A DNA stretch of 64,000 bases. Source: Bacteroidales bacterium. Lineage in GTDB: Bacteria > Bacteroidota > Bacteroidia > Bacteroidales > UBA932. Of this stretch, positions 7,609 to 16,012 are shown one piece after another. Both the position numbers and the translations under genes were made by a program. The notes beneath the pieces are model-generated. The model saw only the letters and a list, made by a program, of their open reading frames with translations. It was not told the origin of the DNA and searched no databases. Each line of letters begins with the position of its first letter. Within the stretch, counting starts at the first letter, position 1. The stretch is taken from the NCBI GenBank assembly GCA_017561265.1, contig JAFZDJ010000004.1, positions 87,452 to 151,451 on the forward strand. The letters run 5' to 3'.

Positions 7609-9711
7609 ATGAGGAAATTCTATGATGTCATAGTTGTCGGCGGAGGACATGCTGGTTGTGAGGCTGCAATGGCCGCTTCCAGGATGGGATCGTCTGTGCT
7701 TCTTATATCCATGGATATGAACAAGTTTGCCCAGATGTCCTGCAATCCTGCTATCGGAGGTATAGCTAAAGGTCAGATAGTCAGAGAGATAGATGCTCTC
7801 GGAGGTTACACAGGTATCATTACTGATGCTTCTACTCTTCAGTTCAGGATGCTGAACAGATCAAAGGGACCTGCTATGTGGAGCCCTCGTGCGCAGTGTG
7901 ATAAGAACCAGTTTTCCATGTACTGGCGAAAAATCCTCGAAAGTGCCTGTAAATTAGACCTTTACCAAGATTCTGTCATCGGTTTTCTTTTCGATGGTTC
8001 GAAAATTTCGGGCGTACGTACGACAACCGGTGCAATATTCAATTCTCAGACGGTTATTCTCACTGCCGGAACCTTCCTTGACGGTCGTCTTTTCATCGGA
8101 CGCAATATGTTCGAGGGAGGAAGGATCGGTGAGCTTCCTTCTCATGGTCTGACCCAGCAGCTGGTTGAGATGGGAGTAACTACAGCCAGAATGAAGACAG
8201 GTACCCCACCTCGTATCGACATTTCTTCTGTGGATACTTCAAGACTTCTCCATCAGTTCGGAGATGAGGATCCGGAAAAGTTCTCATACCTTCCTTTCCT
8301 TTCCACTGCACAGAACGGAACTCCTCAGATGCCATGTTTCGTCGTGCATACCAATCAGGAAGTCCATGACATCCTCAAGAGCGGCTTTGCGGATTCGCCT
8401 CTCTTCTCAGGTATGATCAAAGGTATAGGTCCGCGTTACTGTCCGAGCATTGAGGACAAGCTCAGAACTTTCGCTGACAAGACCGAACATCAGCTCTTCC
8501 TCGAACCGGAGGGTAGGGGAACGAATGAATATTATCTCCAGGGATTTTCTTCCTCTCTTCCTCTTGATGTACAGATGGAGGCTCTACATCATATCAAGGG
8601 CCTGGAGGATGCCAAGGTCTATCGTCCGGCATATGCAGTTGAATATGACTACTTCGATCCGACTCAGCTCAAGCCGACACTTGAGCTCAAGAATATTGAG
8701 AATCTCTTCTTCGCCGGACAGATCAACGGAACTACCGGATATGAAGAGGCAGCAGCCCAGGGTCTGATTGCCGGAATGAATGCTCATCTTAAGGTGGCGG
8801 GCAGGGATCCGTTCATATTGAAGAGAGATCAGGCATATATCGGCGTCTTGATCGATGATCTTATCACCAAGGGAGTCGATGAGCCTTACAGGATGTTTAC
8901 ATCGAGGGCTGAGTATAGAACGCTCCTGAGGCAGGATAATGCCGATTTCAGGCTTACCCCTATTTCTTTTGATGCCGGATTGGCAGATAAGTTCAGGTAT
9001 GACTATACCATGAGAAAATATGAAACAGTGTCAGAATTCAATGAGTTCTTTGACTCGGTTTCATTGAAGCCTGACTATGTAAATGACTATCTATCTTCAG
9101 TAGGAACCTCGGTTGTAGATTGTAGAAAGCGTATATCTGATCTGGTTTCACGTCCACAGGTCAAGCTTGATGATATGTTTGATTTGGTTCCACGTGGAAC
9201 ATTTAACAAAGCAAATCTTGATTTGGACAAGGCTTTCGAATCTCCGATCAAGGGTGTCTTGGCAGATGGAGTAGAGTATTCTGACCTCTTGGACTATGGT
9301 TCGTATGCTTCCATGACATCGTCATTCTCAGAATCCTATTCGGGTTCTTCTTATTATGATGCTTCCTATGTTTTGAAGTTCAATACTGAATATCCTGTTT
9401 CGATCCTTGATTCTGATTTTCTGAATAGCAAGGTAGATTCAAATTATAAGAGGGAAATCCTGGATTCTTGCGAGATCGCAATCAAGTATAAGGGTTATAT
9501 CCAGCGTGAGCAGCAGATGGCTGATAAGATAATGAGGCTCGAGAATCTTGTGATTCCAGAAGATTTTGACTTCGATAGGGTAGAGAGTCTGTCCATTGAG
9601 TGCCGCCAGAAGCTGAAGAGATATGCTCCAAGGACCATCGCACAGGCCTCTAGAATATCTGGAATATCTCCTGCAGACATCTCTGTGCTCTTGGTTTATT
9701 TTGGAAGATAA
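7609..9711 (+). CDS. mnmG: tRNA uridine-5-carboxymethylaminomethyl modification enzyme MnmG (GidA)
   Basis: About 700 residues from the ATG at 7609, one base after the ybeY stop; an in-frame TTG at 7600 overlaps ybeY and is less likely. With MnmE, MnmG modifies U34 of tRNAs for two-codon boxes, using FAD and NADH. Seen: FAD motif GGGHAGCEA near residue 11, [19 protein letters not shown], and the C-terminal helical domain ([28 protein letters not shown]). The usual length is about 620-630; this one has roughly 75 extra residues between about 525 and 600, rich in Ser and Tyr, starting near VPRGT. The codons for VPRGT form a parS-like site. The stop lies inside the terminator palindrome shared with ruvA. 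Confidence 0.96.
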   Translation: MRKFYDVIVVGGGHAGCEAAMAASRMGSSVLLISMDMNKFAQMSCNPAIGGIAKGQIVREIDALGGYTGIITDASTLQFRMLNRSKGPAMWSPRAQCDKNQFSMYWRKILESACKLDLYQDSVIGFLFDGSKISGVRTTTGAIFNSQTVILTAGTFLDGRLFIGRNMFEGGRIGELPSHGLTQQLVEMGVTTARMKTGTPPRIDISSVDTSRLLHQFGDEDPEKFSYLPFLSTAQNGTPQMPCFVVHTNQEVHDILKSGFADSPLFSGMIKGIGPRYCPSIEDKLRTFADKTEHQLFLEPEGRGTNEYYLQGFSSSLPLDVQMEALHHIKGLEDAKVYRPAYAVEYDYFDPTQLKPTLELKNIENLFFAGQINGTTGYEEAAAQGLIAGMNAHLKVAGRDPFILKRDQAYIGVLIDDLITKGVDEPYRMFTSRAEYRTLLRQDNADFRLTPISFDAGLADKFRYDYTMRKYETVSEFNEFFDSVSLKPDYVNDYLSSVGTSVVDCRKRISDLVSRPQVKLDDMFDLVPRGTFNKANLDLDKAFESPIKGVLADGVEYSDLLDYGSYASMTSSFSESYSGSSYYDASYVLKFNTEYPVSILDSDFLNSKVDSNYKREILDSCEIAIKYKGYIQREQQMADKIMRLENLVIPEDFDFDRVESLSIECRQKLKRYAPRTIAQASRISGISPADISVLLVYFGR
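9186..9201. promoter_or_regulatory. parS-like site inside mnmG
   Basis: GGTTCCACGTGGAACA differs at one outer base from the palindrome TGTTCCACGTGGAACA, a known ParB-binding parS form in several bacteria. It lies in the stretch of mnmG that is extra relative to typical MnmG. Binding is inferred. Confidence 0.6.
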
Positions 9712-9750
9712 AAAGAAAAGTGTTCCACGTGGAACACTTTTCTTTTTATC
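9707..9750. terminator. Perfect 44-bp palindrome: bidirectional terminator centred on parS
   Basis: A 44-bp perfect palindrome with no unpaired centre. A/T-rich ends give a T run on both strands, and the GC-rich middle 16 bp (9721-9736) is TGTTCCACGTGGAACA, identical to a known parS palindrome. It begins in the last sense codon of mnmG and lies 13 bp from the ruvA stop, so it ends both convergent transcripts. Terminator use follows from position and shape; ParB binding follows from the match to parS. Confidence 0.8.
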
Positions 9751-9762
9751 CATGTAATTTCT

Positions 9763-10350
9763 TTACAGTCTTTTCAACGAAAGCTTGATGATTTCTTCGA
9801 GGCTTGCAGATGGCTTTTCTTTCAGAACAGCTGCAATAGCCTTATTGACGTTGGCCTTTGTGAAACCGAGCATGACGAGGGCTGTGGTGGCTTCGTCTGC
9901 TGCTGGGTTCGCTGCTGATGAGAAGAGTACTGTGCTTTCTGCCCCTGCTCCTTTCACTACCTTGTCCTTAAGTTCCAGGATAAGTCTCTGTGCGCTCTTC
10001 AGGCCGATTCCCTTTATGCTTTTGATCTTGTTGATGTCTTCTGCAAGAATAGCATTGCGTATTTCGTCCGAGGTGAGGGATGACAACATCATTCTGGCGG
10101 TAGATGCTCCGATTCCGGATACTCCGATCAGCAGTCTGAAAAGTTCGCGTTCGTCTTTTCCTGCAAATCCGTAGTACAGTTCTTCGTCTTCTCTGAGATA
10201 GTGGTGGATGTATACTTTAGCTTCCGACTTTCCGTTCAGTCCTTCGTATGTCTGCAGTGAAATCAGGATTCTGTATCCTATTCCGTATGATTCGAGAATC
10301 ACTTCCGTAGGATTGATTTCTGCGATATTTCCTTTGATGTAGTCGATCAT
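9763..10350 (-). CDS. ruvA: Holliday junction branch migration protein RuvA
   Basis: Encodes 195 residues, standard size. RuvA binds four-way DNA junctions as a tetramer and guides the RuvB motor. Seen: the N-terminal OB-fold (MIDYIKGNIAEINPTEVILE, YHHYLREDEELYYGF), two helix-hairpin-helix motifs (LIGVSGIGASTARMML and IKSIKGIGLKSAQRLILEL), and the C-terminal RuvB-contact domain (ALVMLGFTKANVNKAI). ruvB and ruvC are not in the window. It is convergent with mnmG, sharing the parS-bearing terminator, and divergent from sufS with a 97-bp gap. Confidence 0.97.
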   Translation of the reverse strand: MIDYIKGNIAEINPTEVILESYGIGYRILISLQTYEGLNGKSEAKVYIHHYLREDEELYYGFAGKDERELFRLLIGVSGIGASTARMMLSSLTSDEIRNAILAEDINKIKSIKGIGLKSAQRLILELKDKVVKGAGAESTVLFSSAANPAADEATTALVMLGFTKANVNKAIAAVLKEKPSASLEEIIKLSLKRL

Positions 10351-10447
10351 TTTGGTATGTTTTTTATCTCTCTGACAAAATTATGAAATTATCTGCAAAA
10401 GAAAACATTGTTTTTGCTAAATTTGCAGGTTCGTAAGTAATTGGACT

Positions 10448-11674
10448 ATGGTCGTAAATGAAATCAGAAATATGTTTCCTGTTCTTTCCCGTAAAGTGTA
10501 CGGGAAGGATCTGGTTTATTTCGATAATGCAGCTACAAGCCAGCGCCCTCAGTCGGTGATTGACTTGTGGAATAAGATTACTTCTGAGTCCAATGCGAAC
10601 ATCCATAGGGCTGTCCACAGACTGGCGGATGAGGCTACTCAGGCATATGAGGGCGCAAGGGACGCGGTAAAGGATTTTCTTAATGCCGGGTCTCGTGAAG
10701 AAGTTATTTTTACAAGCGGTACCACTGCTTCTGTAAATCTTGTGGCTTATTCTTTCGGTGAGGCTTTTGTCCATGAGGGAGATGAGGTCATAGTGACCGA
10801 GGCGGAACATCATTCCAATATAGTTCCATGGCAGTTGATGTGCCAGAGAAAAAGGGCTTCGCTGAAGGTGCTTCCAGTTGATGATTCAGGCCATCTGAGG
10901 ATGGATCTCCTTGCCGGACTGATTACAGACAGGACAAGAGTCATGGCCGTAACTCATATTTCCAATGTTCTCGGAATCGTTAATCCGGTCGAAGAAGTGG
11001 TGAGGATCTGTCATGAGAGGGGAGTGCCGGTGCTGGTAGACGGGGCACAGGGAGCTGTTCACTGCAAGGTGGATGTGCAGAAGATGGACTGCGATTTCTA
11101 CGTGTTTTCAGGTCATAAGCTATATGCTGCGACCGGAACAGGAGTGCTTTATGGAAAGAAGAAGTGGCTGGATCAGATGCCTCCGTATATGGGCGGCGGC
11201 GAGATGGTCGGTAATGTGAGTTTCAAGGAAACCACTTATGCCCCTCTTCCAATGAAATTCGAGGCAGGCACGCAGAATTTTGCTTCTGCAGCAACTTTAA
11301 AACCAGCTATAGAATGTATTAACTTATTGAATGATAATGAGTTAGTGAAGTATAACGATGGAATAAGGGATTATCTTCTTGAGACTTTGATGGAGGATGA
11401 GAGGATAAGGCTCTTCGGTGTTCCTCGTGGAACATCTGATGAGAAGATTCCGCTTTTTTCCTTCGTGGTGGAAGGAGTTCATCACGAAGATCTGGCGCTT
11501 ATTCTGGATAAGATGGGTGTTGCAGTGAGGTCGGGTCAGATGTGCGCGGAGCCGTTGATGGACAGATTCGGAGTCACGGGTATGCTCAGAGCTTCTCTTG
11601 CTCCGTACAATACGATGGAGGAGGCTGAATATTTTGTTAAATGCCTGAACAGGGCGATTGATATGTTGATATGA
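10448..11674 (+). CDS. sufS: Cysteine desulfurase SufS
   Basis: Encodes 408 residues, usual for class II cysteine desulfurases. SufS removes sulfur from cysteine with PLP and passes it to SufE for Fe-S cluster assembly. Seen: EAEHHSNIVPW, the PLP lysine in SGHKLY (about residue 224), and the catalytic Cys in GQMCAEPLM (about residue 366). The stop overlaps the sufE start by 4 bp. A TAAATTTG -7 box at 10418-10425 sits 22 bp upstream of the start. The scaffold genes sufBCD, expected next to sufS in many Bacteroidetes, are absent here. A near-parS sequence lies within the coding region. Confidence 0.96.
   Translation: MVVNEIRNMFPVLSRKVYGKDLVYFDNAATSQRPQSVIDLWNKITSESNANIHRAVHRLADEATQAYEGARDAVKDFLNAGSREEVIFTSGTTASVNLVAYSFGEAFVHEGDEVIVTEAEHHSNIVPWQLMCQRKRASLKVLPVDDSGHLRMDLLAGLITDRTRVMAVTHISNVLGIVNPVEEVVRICHERGVPVLVDGAQGAVHCKVDVQKMDCDFYVFSGHKLYAATGTGVLYGKKKWLDQMPPYMGGGEMVGNVSFKETTYAPLPMKFEAGTQNFASAATLKPAIECINLLNDNELVKYNDGIRDYLLETLMEDERIRLFGVPRGTSDEKIPLFSFVVEGVHHEDLALILDKMGVAVRSGQMCAEPLMDRFGVTGMLRASLAPYNTMEEAEYFVKCLNRAIDMLI
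11419..11434. promoter_or_regulatory. Near-parS sequence inside sufS
   Basis: TGTTCCTCGTGGAACA matches the parS palindrome TGTTCCACGTGGAACA at 15 of 16 positions; the mismatch is near the centre. Like the site in mnmG it encodes VPRGT. It could be a weak ParB site or a chance result of that peptide. Confidence 0.4.
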
Positions 11675-12096
11675 CACTGATAGAAGCTGAAAACGCCATT
11701 GTCGAGGAGTTCTCGATGTATGAAGAGTGGCTGGATAAATATGAATATCTGATAGAGCTCGGAAAGAATCTCGATGATTATCCTGAGTCTGCAAAGACCG
11801 AAGATAGGCTGATCAAGGGATGTCAGTCAAGGGTATGGCTCGACTATAGCTTTGAGGACGGGAAGATCGTGTTCAAGGCGGACAGTGATGCTATTATCAC
11901 GAAGGGAATCATTTCCCTGCTTATAGGGCTTTATTCCGGCAGGACTCCGCAGGAGATACTTTCGTCTGATTTCTCTGTGGTGGAGAAGATCGGGTTGAAG
12001 GAGAATCTGTCTCCTACTAGGGCTAACGGACTGGTGTCAATGATCGCGAAGATCAGAGAAGTGGCGAAGAATTATGGGACTGAAGGATTGGATTAA
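11671..12096 (+). CDS. sufE: Sulfur acceptor protein SufE
   Basis: Encodes 141 residues. SufE takes the persulfide sulfur from SufS and stimulates its activity. The acceptor Cys lies in KGCQSRVW (Cys51), the hallmark of the family. Other landmarks are YEYLIELGKNL and the closing GLSPTRANGL-type helix (LSPTRANGLVSM). It overlaps sufS by 4 bp (ATGA) and the next gene by 23 bp, so the three are translationally coupled. Confidence 0.95.
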   Translation: MTLIEAENAIVEEFSMYEEWLDKYEYLIELGKNLDDYPESAKTEDRLIKGCQSRVWLDYSFEDGKIVFKADSDAIITKGIISLLIGLYSGRTPQEILSSDFSVVEKIGLKENLSPTRANGLVSMIAKIREVAKNYGTEGLD

Positions 12097-12445
12097 GAAG
12101 AAATCTGCCGAGGTGGCAGTGGAAGATAAAGAAAGAAAGATGAGACTTGAAAGAGATATAATCATGGCTCTCAGGCAGGTTTATGACCCTGAGATTCCGG
12201 TGAATGTGTATGATCTCGGACTGATTTACGAGGTGAAGGTCGACGATGACCATAATGTGTACATCCAGATGACCCTGACTGCGCCTAACTGTCCTATGGC
12301 TGACTATGTGATGGAGCAGGTCAAGACGGCTGTCGAGGATGTTCCGGGAGTGGTAAGCGTGAAGGTGGATCTGGTATTCGAGCCGGTCTGGGACAAGAGC
12401 AGGATGTCGGAGGAGGCTCTAGTGGAGCTTGGTCTTGACGACTGA
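12074..12445 (+). CDS. SufT-like DUF59 (MIP18-family) Fe-S protein
   Basis: Encodes 123 residues. The domain has the signatures of the DUF59/MIP18 family: VYDPEIPVNVYDLGLIYEV, MTLTAPNCPMA with Cys73, and VPGVVSVKVDLVFEPVW. Proteins of this family (SufT, yeast Cia2) help mature Fe-S proteins. Its place right after sufSE, overlapping sufE by 23 bp, supports that role. The first 30 residues are charged and helical and may start later, at the Met in KMRLERDI. I leave the symbol empty because SufT is defined in other phyla. Confidence 0.88.
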   Translation: MGLKDWIKKKSAEVAVEDKERKMRLERDIIMALRQVYDPEIPVNVYDLGLIYEVKVDDDHNVYIQMTLTAPNCPMADYVMEQVKTAVEDVPGVVSVKVDLVFEPVWDKSRMSEEALVELGLDD

Positions 12446-12463
12446 ACTTCCGAAGAGGAGAGG

Positions 12464-12964
12464 ATGATGTGGGACGGAAGAAGAGAGACAAGACATCAGG
12501 AAAGGAACAAGGTTGAGCTTTACCTAGGCCTGGGCTCAAATCAAGGCGACAGGGAACTTAATATAGAGCATGCGGTATCAATGCTCAATGTGGAGCTGAA
12601 AACGCCTTATAAGGCCATTTCTTCGCTGATTGAGACGGATCCTTGGGGTTTTGAGTCACAGCAGAAGTTCATGAATGCGGTTGTGCTTTATGAACTGGAC
12701 CTTCCGGAAGGGTATAATCCGGAGGCTGAAGGACTGATGATTCTGGAGATATGCAAGGATATCGAGAGGCGGATGGGAAGAATAGGCGGGCCGCAGTATG
12801 ATGAGAAAGGGGAAAGGCTTTATACGGACCGTCCGATAGACATAGATATATTGCTCTTCGGAGACAATAAGATTGATTGTCCGGAGCTGACTGTTCCGCA
12901 CAGGCTGATGTATGAGAGGGATTTCGTTATGATCCCGTTGAGAGAAATTAATAATAAACTATAA
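12464..12964 (+). CDS. folK: 2-amino-4-hydroxy-6-hydroxymethyldihydropteridine diphosphokinase
   Basis: Encodes 166 residues. FolK transfers pyrophosphate from ATP to the pterin in folate synthesis. Seen: LYLGLGSNQGDR near the start, FMNAVVLYEL, RRMGRIGGPQYDEKG, and the metal-binding RPIDIDILLFG followed by LTVPHRLMYERDFV. The start is uncertain: the first 16 residues before VELYLGLG are hydrophilic and may not all be translated, but a purine-rich GAAGAGGAG precedes the chosen ATG. It is 18 bp after the DUF59 gene and 7 bp before glyS, in one operon. Confidence 0.94.
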   Translation: MMWDGRRETRHQERNKVELYLGLGSNQGDRELNIEHAVSMLNVELKTPYKAISSLIETDPWGFESQQKFMNAVVLYELDLPEGYNPEAEGLMILEICKDIERRMGRIGGPQYDEKGERLYTDRPIDIDILLFGDNKIDCPELTVPHRLMYERDFVMIPLREINNKL

Positions 12965-12971
12965 TACTATT

Positions 12972-14513
12972 ATGACACAGGAAGAACTTTTTAAAATTCT
13001 CGTAGCTCATTGCAAGGAGTATGGATTCATTTTCCCTTCAAGTGAGATTTACGATGGTCTTGGTGCCGTTTATGATTACGGACAGCTCGGTTCTGAGCTC
13101 AAGAACAACATCAAAAGGTATTGGTGGGAGGCTATGACAAGACTTCACGAGAATATCGTGGGTATTGATGCCGCAATCTTCATGCATCCGCGTACGTGGG
13201 AGGCATCCGGACACGTAGGTGCCTTCAATGATCCTCTTATCGACAACAAGGATTCGAAGAAGAGATATCGCGCTGACGTTCTCATCGAGGACTACATCGG
13301 CAAGCTCGAGGAGAAGATCGAGAAGGATGTGGAGAAGGGAAGAAAGAAGTTCGGCGAGGCTTTTGACGAAGCTCAGTTCAAGGCTACAAACCCTAATGTC
13401 CTCAGAAACCAGAAGAAGATCGATGAGGTTCATCAGAGAATGGCTGATGCCCTCAATGCAAATGATCTTGCTGAACTCCGTCAGATCATCATCGACTGCG
13501 AGATCGCATGTCCGATTTCAGGTACAAAGAACTGGACAGAAGTACGTCAGTTCAATCTTATGTTCAGCACTCAGATGGGTAGCGTGACAGAAGGTGCGAA
13601 CGTGATCTACCTTCGTCCTGAGACTGCCCAGGGTATCTTTGTGAACTATCTTAATGTACAGAAGACAGGCCGTATGAAGATTCCTTTCGGTATCGCTCAG
13701 ATCGGAAAGGCATTCAGAAATGAGATCGTTGCGCGTCAGTTCATCTTCCGTATGAGGGAGTTCGAGCAGATGGAGATGCAGTTCTTCATCAAGCCTGGTA
13801 CAGAGCTCGACTGGTTTGCAAAGTGGAAGGAGAACCGTATGGCATGGCATAAGGCACTCGGAATGGGTGACGAGAACTATCGTTTCCACGATCATGACAA
13901 GCTCGCTCACTATGCAAATGCAGCTACAGACATCGAGTTCCGCTTCCCGTTCGGCTTCAAGGAGCTTGAGGGTATCCACTCACGTACTGACTTTGACCTC
14001 GGAAACCATCAGAAGTTCTCTGGAAAGAAGATCCAGTACTTCGATCCGGAGCTCGGAGAGAACTATGTTCCATATGTTGTGGAGACTTCTATCGGTGTTG
14101 ACCGTATGGTACTTGCCGTACTTTCTCACTCATACAAGGAGGAGCAGCTCGAGAACGGTGAGAGCCGCGTAGTGCTCAGCATTCCTGCACCTCTCGCACC
14201 GGTTAAGGTTGCAGTGCTTCCGCTCATCAAGAAGGACGGTCTTCCAGAGCTCGCACACGAGATCATGGATGAGCTCAAGTACGACTTCAACTGCCAGTAT
14301 GACGAGAAGGATTCCATCGGTAAGAGATACCGTCGTCAGGATGCTATCGGAACACCATTCTGCGTGACTATCGACCACGATTCACTCAACGACCGCTGTG
14401 TTACAATCCGTCATCGTGACAGCATGCAGCAGGAGCGCGTAAAGATCGAGGCTCTCCACGCAATCATCTCTAAGGAAGTGAACCTCAGCAATATCCTCAA
14501 GAAGCTGAAGTAG
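12972..14513 (+). CDS. glyS: Glycine--tRNA ligase (single-chain class II type)
   Basis: Encodes 513 residues, the homodimeric alpha-2 type rather than the GlyQ/GlyS heterotetramer. It charges tRNA-Gly. Seen: class II motif 2 FRNEIVARQFIFRMREFEQ with EMQFF, LRPETAQGIF, the C-terminal active-site segment VETSIGVDRMVLAVL, and an anticodon-binding domain (APVKVAVLPLI). A charged insertion at about residues 100-170 (EEKIEKDVEKGRKKFGE) is typical of this family. Codon use is biased toward a restricted set, fitting high expression. A large hairpin follows the stop. Confidence 0.96.
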   Translation: MTQEELFKILVAHCKEYGFIFPSSEIYDGLGAVYDYGQLGSELKNNIKRYWWEAMTRLHENIVGIDAAIFMHPRTWEASGHVGAFNDPLIDNKDSKKRYRADVLIEDYIGKLEEKIEKDVEKGRKKFGEAFDEAQFKATNPNVLRNQKKIDEVHQRMADALNANDLAELRQIIIDCEIACPISGTKNWTEVRQFNLMFSTQMGSVTEGANVIYLRPETAQGIFVNYLNVQKTGRMKIPFGIAQIGKAFRNEIVARQFIFRMREFEQMEMQFFIKPGTELDWFAKWKENRMAWHKALGMGDENYRFHDHDKLAHYANAATDIEFRFPFGFKELEGIHSRTDFDLGNHQKFSGKKIQYFDPELGENYVPYVVETSIGVDRMVLAVLSHSYKEEQLENGESRVVLSIPAPLAPVKVAVLPLIKKDGLPELAHEIMDELKYDFNCQYDEKDSIGKRYRRQDAIGTPFCVTIDHDSLNDRCVTIRHRDSMQQERVKIEALHAIISKEVNLSNILKKLK

Positions 14514-14523
14514 AGATCTTTTC

Positions 14524-14628
14524 AACAGACAACAGTACGGATATACCGGTGACCCCCACCTCCCTGTCGGGAGGCACCCCCTAGCCGGGGGTGGCATGTC
14601 ACCTTGTATATCCGTACTGTTGTTTGTT
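14524..14628. repeat. Long-arm inverted repeat at glyS 3' end
   Basis: Outer 22-bp arms, one mismatch (core CAACAGTACGGATATA), enclose GGTGAC/GTCACC and two small GC hairpins (CTCCC-TGTC-GGGAG; CCCCC-TAG-CCGGGGG). It sits between the convergent glyS and ORF6N genes, where it could terminate both. Architecture matches the repeats at 4975 and 59531, though the sequences differ. Confidence 0.65.
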
Positions 14629-14631
14629 ATA

Positions 14632-15219
14632 TTACTTATCCTTTGAGGTCTTGAATCCTATCTTCTGCCTTTCTGGCTCCTTCTGCGTCGGTTCTTTGAC
14701 GGACAGAGCCGCAATCGCCTGATAGATGGTGTCTATTTCCTGTCTCATGTCTTCCGAAAGGTCATTTATCGCTTCGAGATTGTCCTCGTCGTTTCTCTCC
14801 AGAAGCTCCAGTTTTGCCTTGATAGCTTCTAGCTCGGATGTGAATCTTTGAGTTGTGTAAAGATGATTGCGGATGGCTACAAACGTCCGCATGATGGCTA
14901 TATTTACTTTAATAGCCACATCGCTATTCAATAAACCGGATAACATTGCCAGTCCTTGTTCTGTAAACACATATGGCAGTTTTCTGGTTCCACCCCAACT
15001 TGATGTCACAAATTGTGACTTCAAGATACCGTATTCCTCCGGAGTCAATTGAAACATGAAATCCTCCGGGAACCTCTTCATGTTTCTTTTGACAGCCTGA
15101 TTCAGGACCTTCGTTTCAACCCCATACATCTTCGCCAGATCCCTGTCCAGCATCACCTTCTGCCCTCTGATCTCATAGATCATCGATTCGATCTTCAATG
15201 GTTGTAATGTATTTTCCAT
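14632..15219 (-). CDS. ORF6N domain protein
   Basis: Encodes 195 residues. The N-terminal 110 residues carry the ORF6N domain, a DNA-binding-type domain first described in phages: MIYEIRGQKVMLDRDLAKMYG, VKRNMKRFPEDFMFQLT, and GGTRKLPYVFTEQGLAML SG. A coiled coil (about 125-175) follows. Bacteroidales chromosomes often hold single copies outside prophages; the cellular role is unknown. No phage genes are nearby, so this looks like a domesticated or orphan copy. An inverted-repeat terminator precedes the gene's 3' end. Family call is firm; function is not. Confidence 0.85.
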   Translation of the reverse strand: MENTLQPLKIESMIYEIRGQKVMLDRDLAKMYGVETKVLNQAVKRNMKRFPEDFMFQLTPEEYGILKSQFVTSSWGGTRKLPYVFTEQGLAMLSGLLNSDVAIKVNIAIMRTFVAIRNHLYTTQRFTSELEAIKAKLELLERNDEDNLEAINDLSEDMRQEIDTIYQAIAALSVKEPTQKEPERQKIGFKTSKDK

Positions 15220-15369
15220 GTTATTCTGTTATTTAAAAGATTCTTACGTCGTAAAAACAAAAAAACGCAATACGGGCTTATACGACTATACCCATATCGC
15301 GTTGTGGAACTCTACCGAACCACGGTGTTCAGACTTGAAGGCAAAGATAACAGATTTTATGTGATGAAC

Positions 15370-15993
15370 TTATTTCTGGAGTTCAAGACCGATCTTCATG
15401 CCGTCATATTGACCTGCAAGGGTTCCGATTGTCTTGAGAGTCGAATTGCTGGTCGCTGAGGTAAGCTTTCCGATCAGGTCGAGGAGCTTGTCAGCCTTGA
15501 AAAGGAGCTCGAGTGTGGTACCGTTGAGCTGGGCTGTGGCGGTCACGCCAGTGGACTTGAGGCTCTTTCCATATTTGAGGTTGATTACGGCATCCTCTTC
15601 CGAGAATGTATATGTACCGTTGAAGGTCTTGCTTTTTACAGTAGTGGTGAAAGTGTTGTCCTCATTGAAAGTGAAGCTGAACGCACCTCCCTGAAGTCCT
15701 GCCTTTGCAAGATATTCATCCATCTTCTTTTCAATCTGGGTGGCAGCTACTCCGGCGGCCGCACTCTTCACGAGATCCTCGCTCTCAAGCTTCACGGCAG
15801 AACCTGTGTAGTTCCATGTACCTTTGATGTCACCTTTGGAGATGTCGATGCCTGTGACTTTTTCCACTATGTCGGACACTGTGGAATTGTTCTTTACTTT
15901 GCCAAGGATATCCTTGAGTGTCTGCGCAGATGCTGTCTGACCTGCAAGGCAGAGGACTGCTCCGATGAGCAATGTCTTGAAAATCAATTTCAT
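15370..15993 (-). CDS. DUF4923-family secreted protein
   Basis: Encodes 207 residues with a classic signal peptide (LLIGAVLCLAGQTASAQ). The mature part matches DUF4923: KGTWNYTGSAVKLES, a helical middle with IEKKMDEYLAKAG, then FTFNEDNTFTTTVKSKTFNGTYTF strands and a closing helical part. It is an exported, probably periplasmic or outer-membrane-associated protein of unknown role, common in Bacteroidales. It lies 19 bp downstream of the thiL-like gene on the same strand, so the two may share a transcript although a functional tie is not evident. Confidence 0.8.
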   Translation of the reverse strand: MKLIFKTLLIGAVLCLAGQTASAQTLKDILGKVKNNSTVSDIVEKVTGIDISKGDIKGTWNYTGSAVKLESEDLVKSAAAGVAATQIEKKMDEYLAKAGLQGGAFSFTFNEDNTFTTTVKSKTFNGTYTFSEEDAVINLKYGKSLKSTGVTATAQLNGTTLELLFKADKLLDLIGKLTSATSNSTLKTIGTLAGQYDGMKIGLELQK

Positions 15994-16012
15994 ACCATTA
16001 TAAGTTTAAGTG

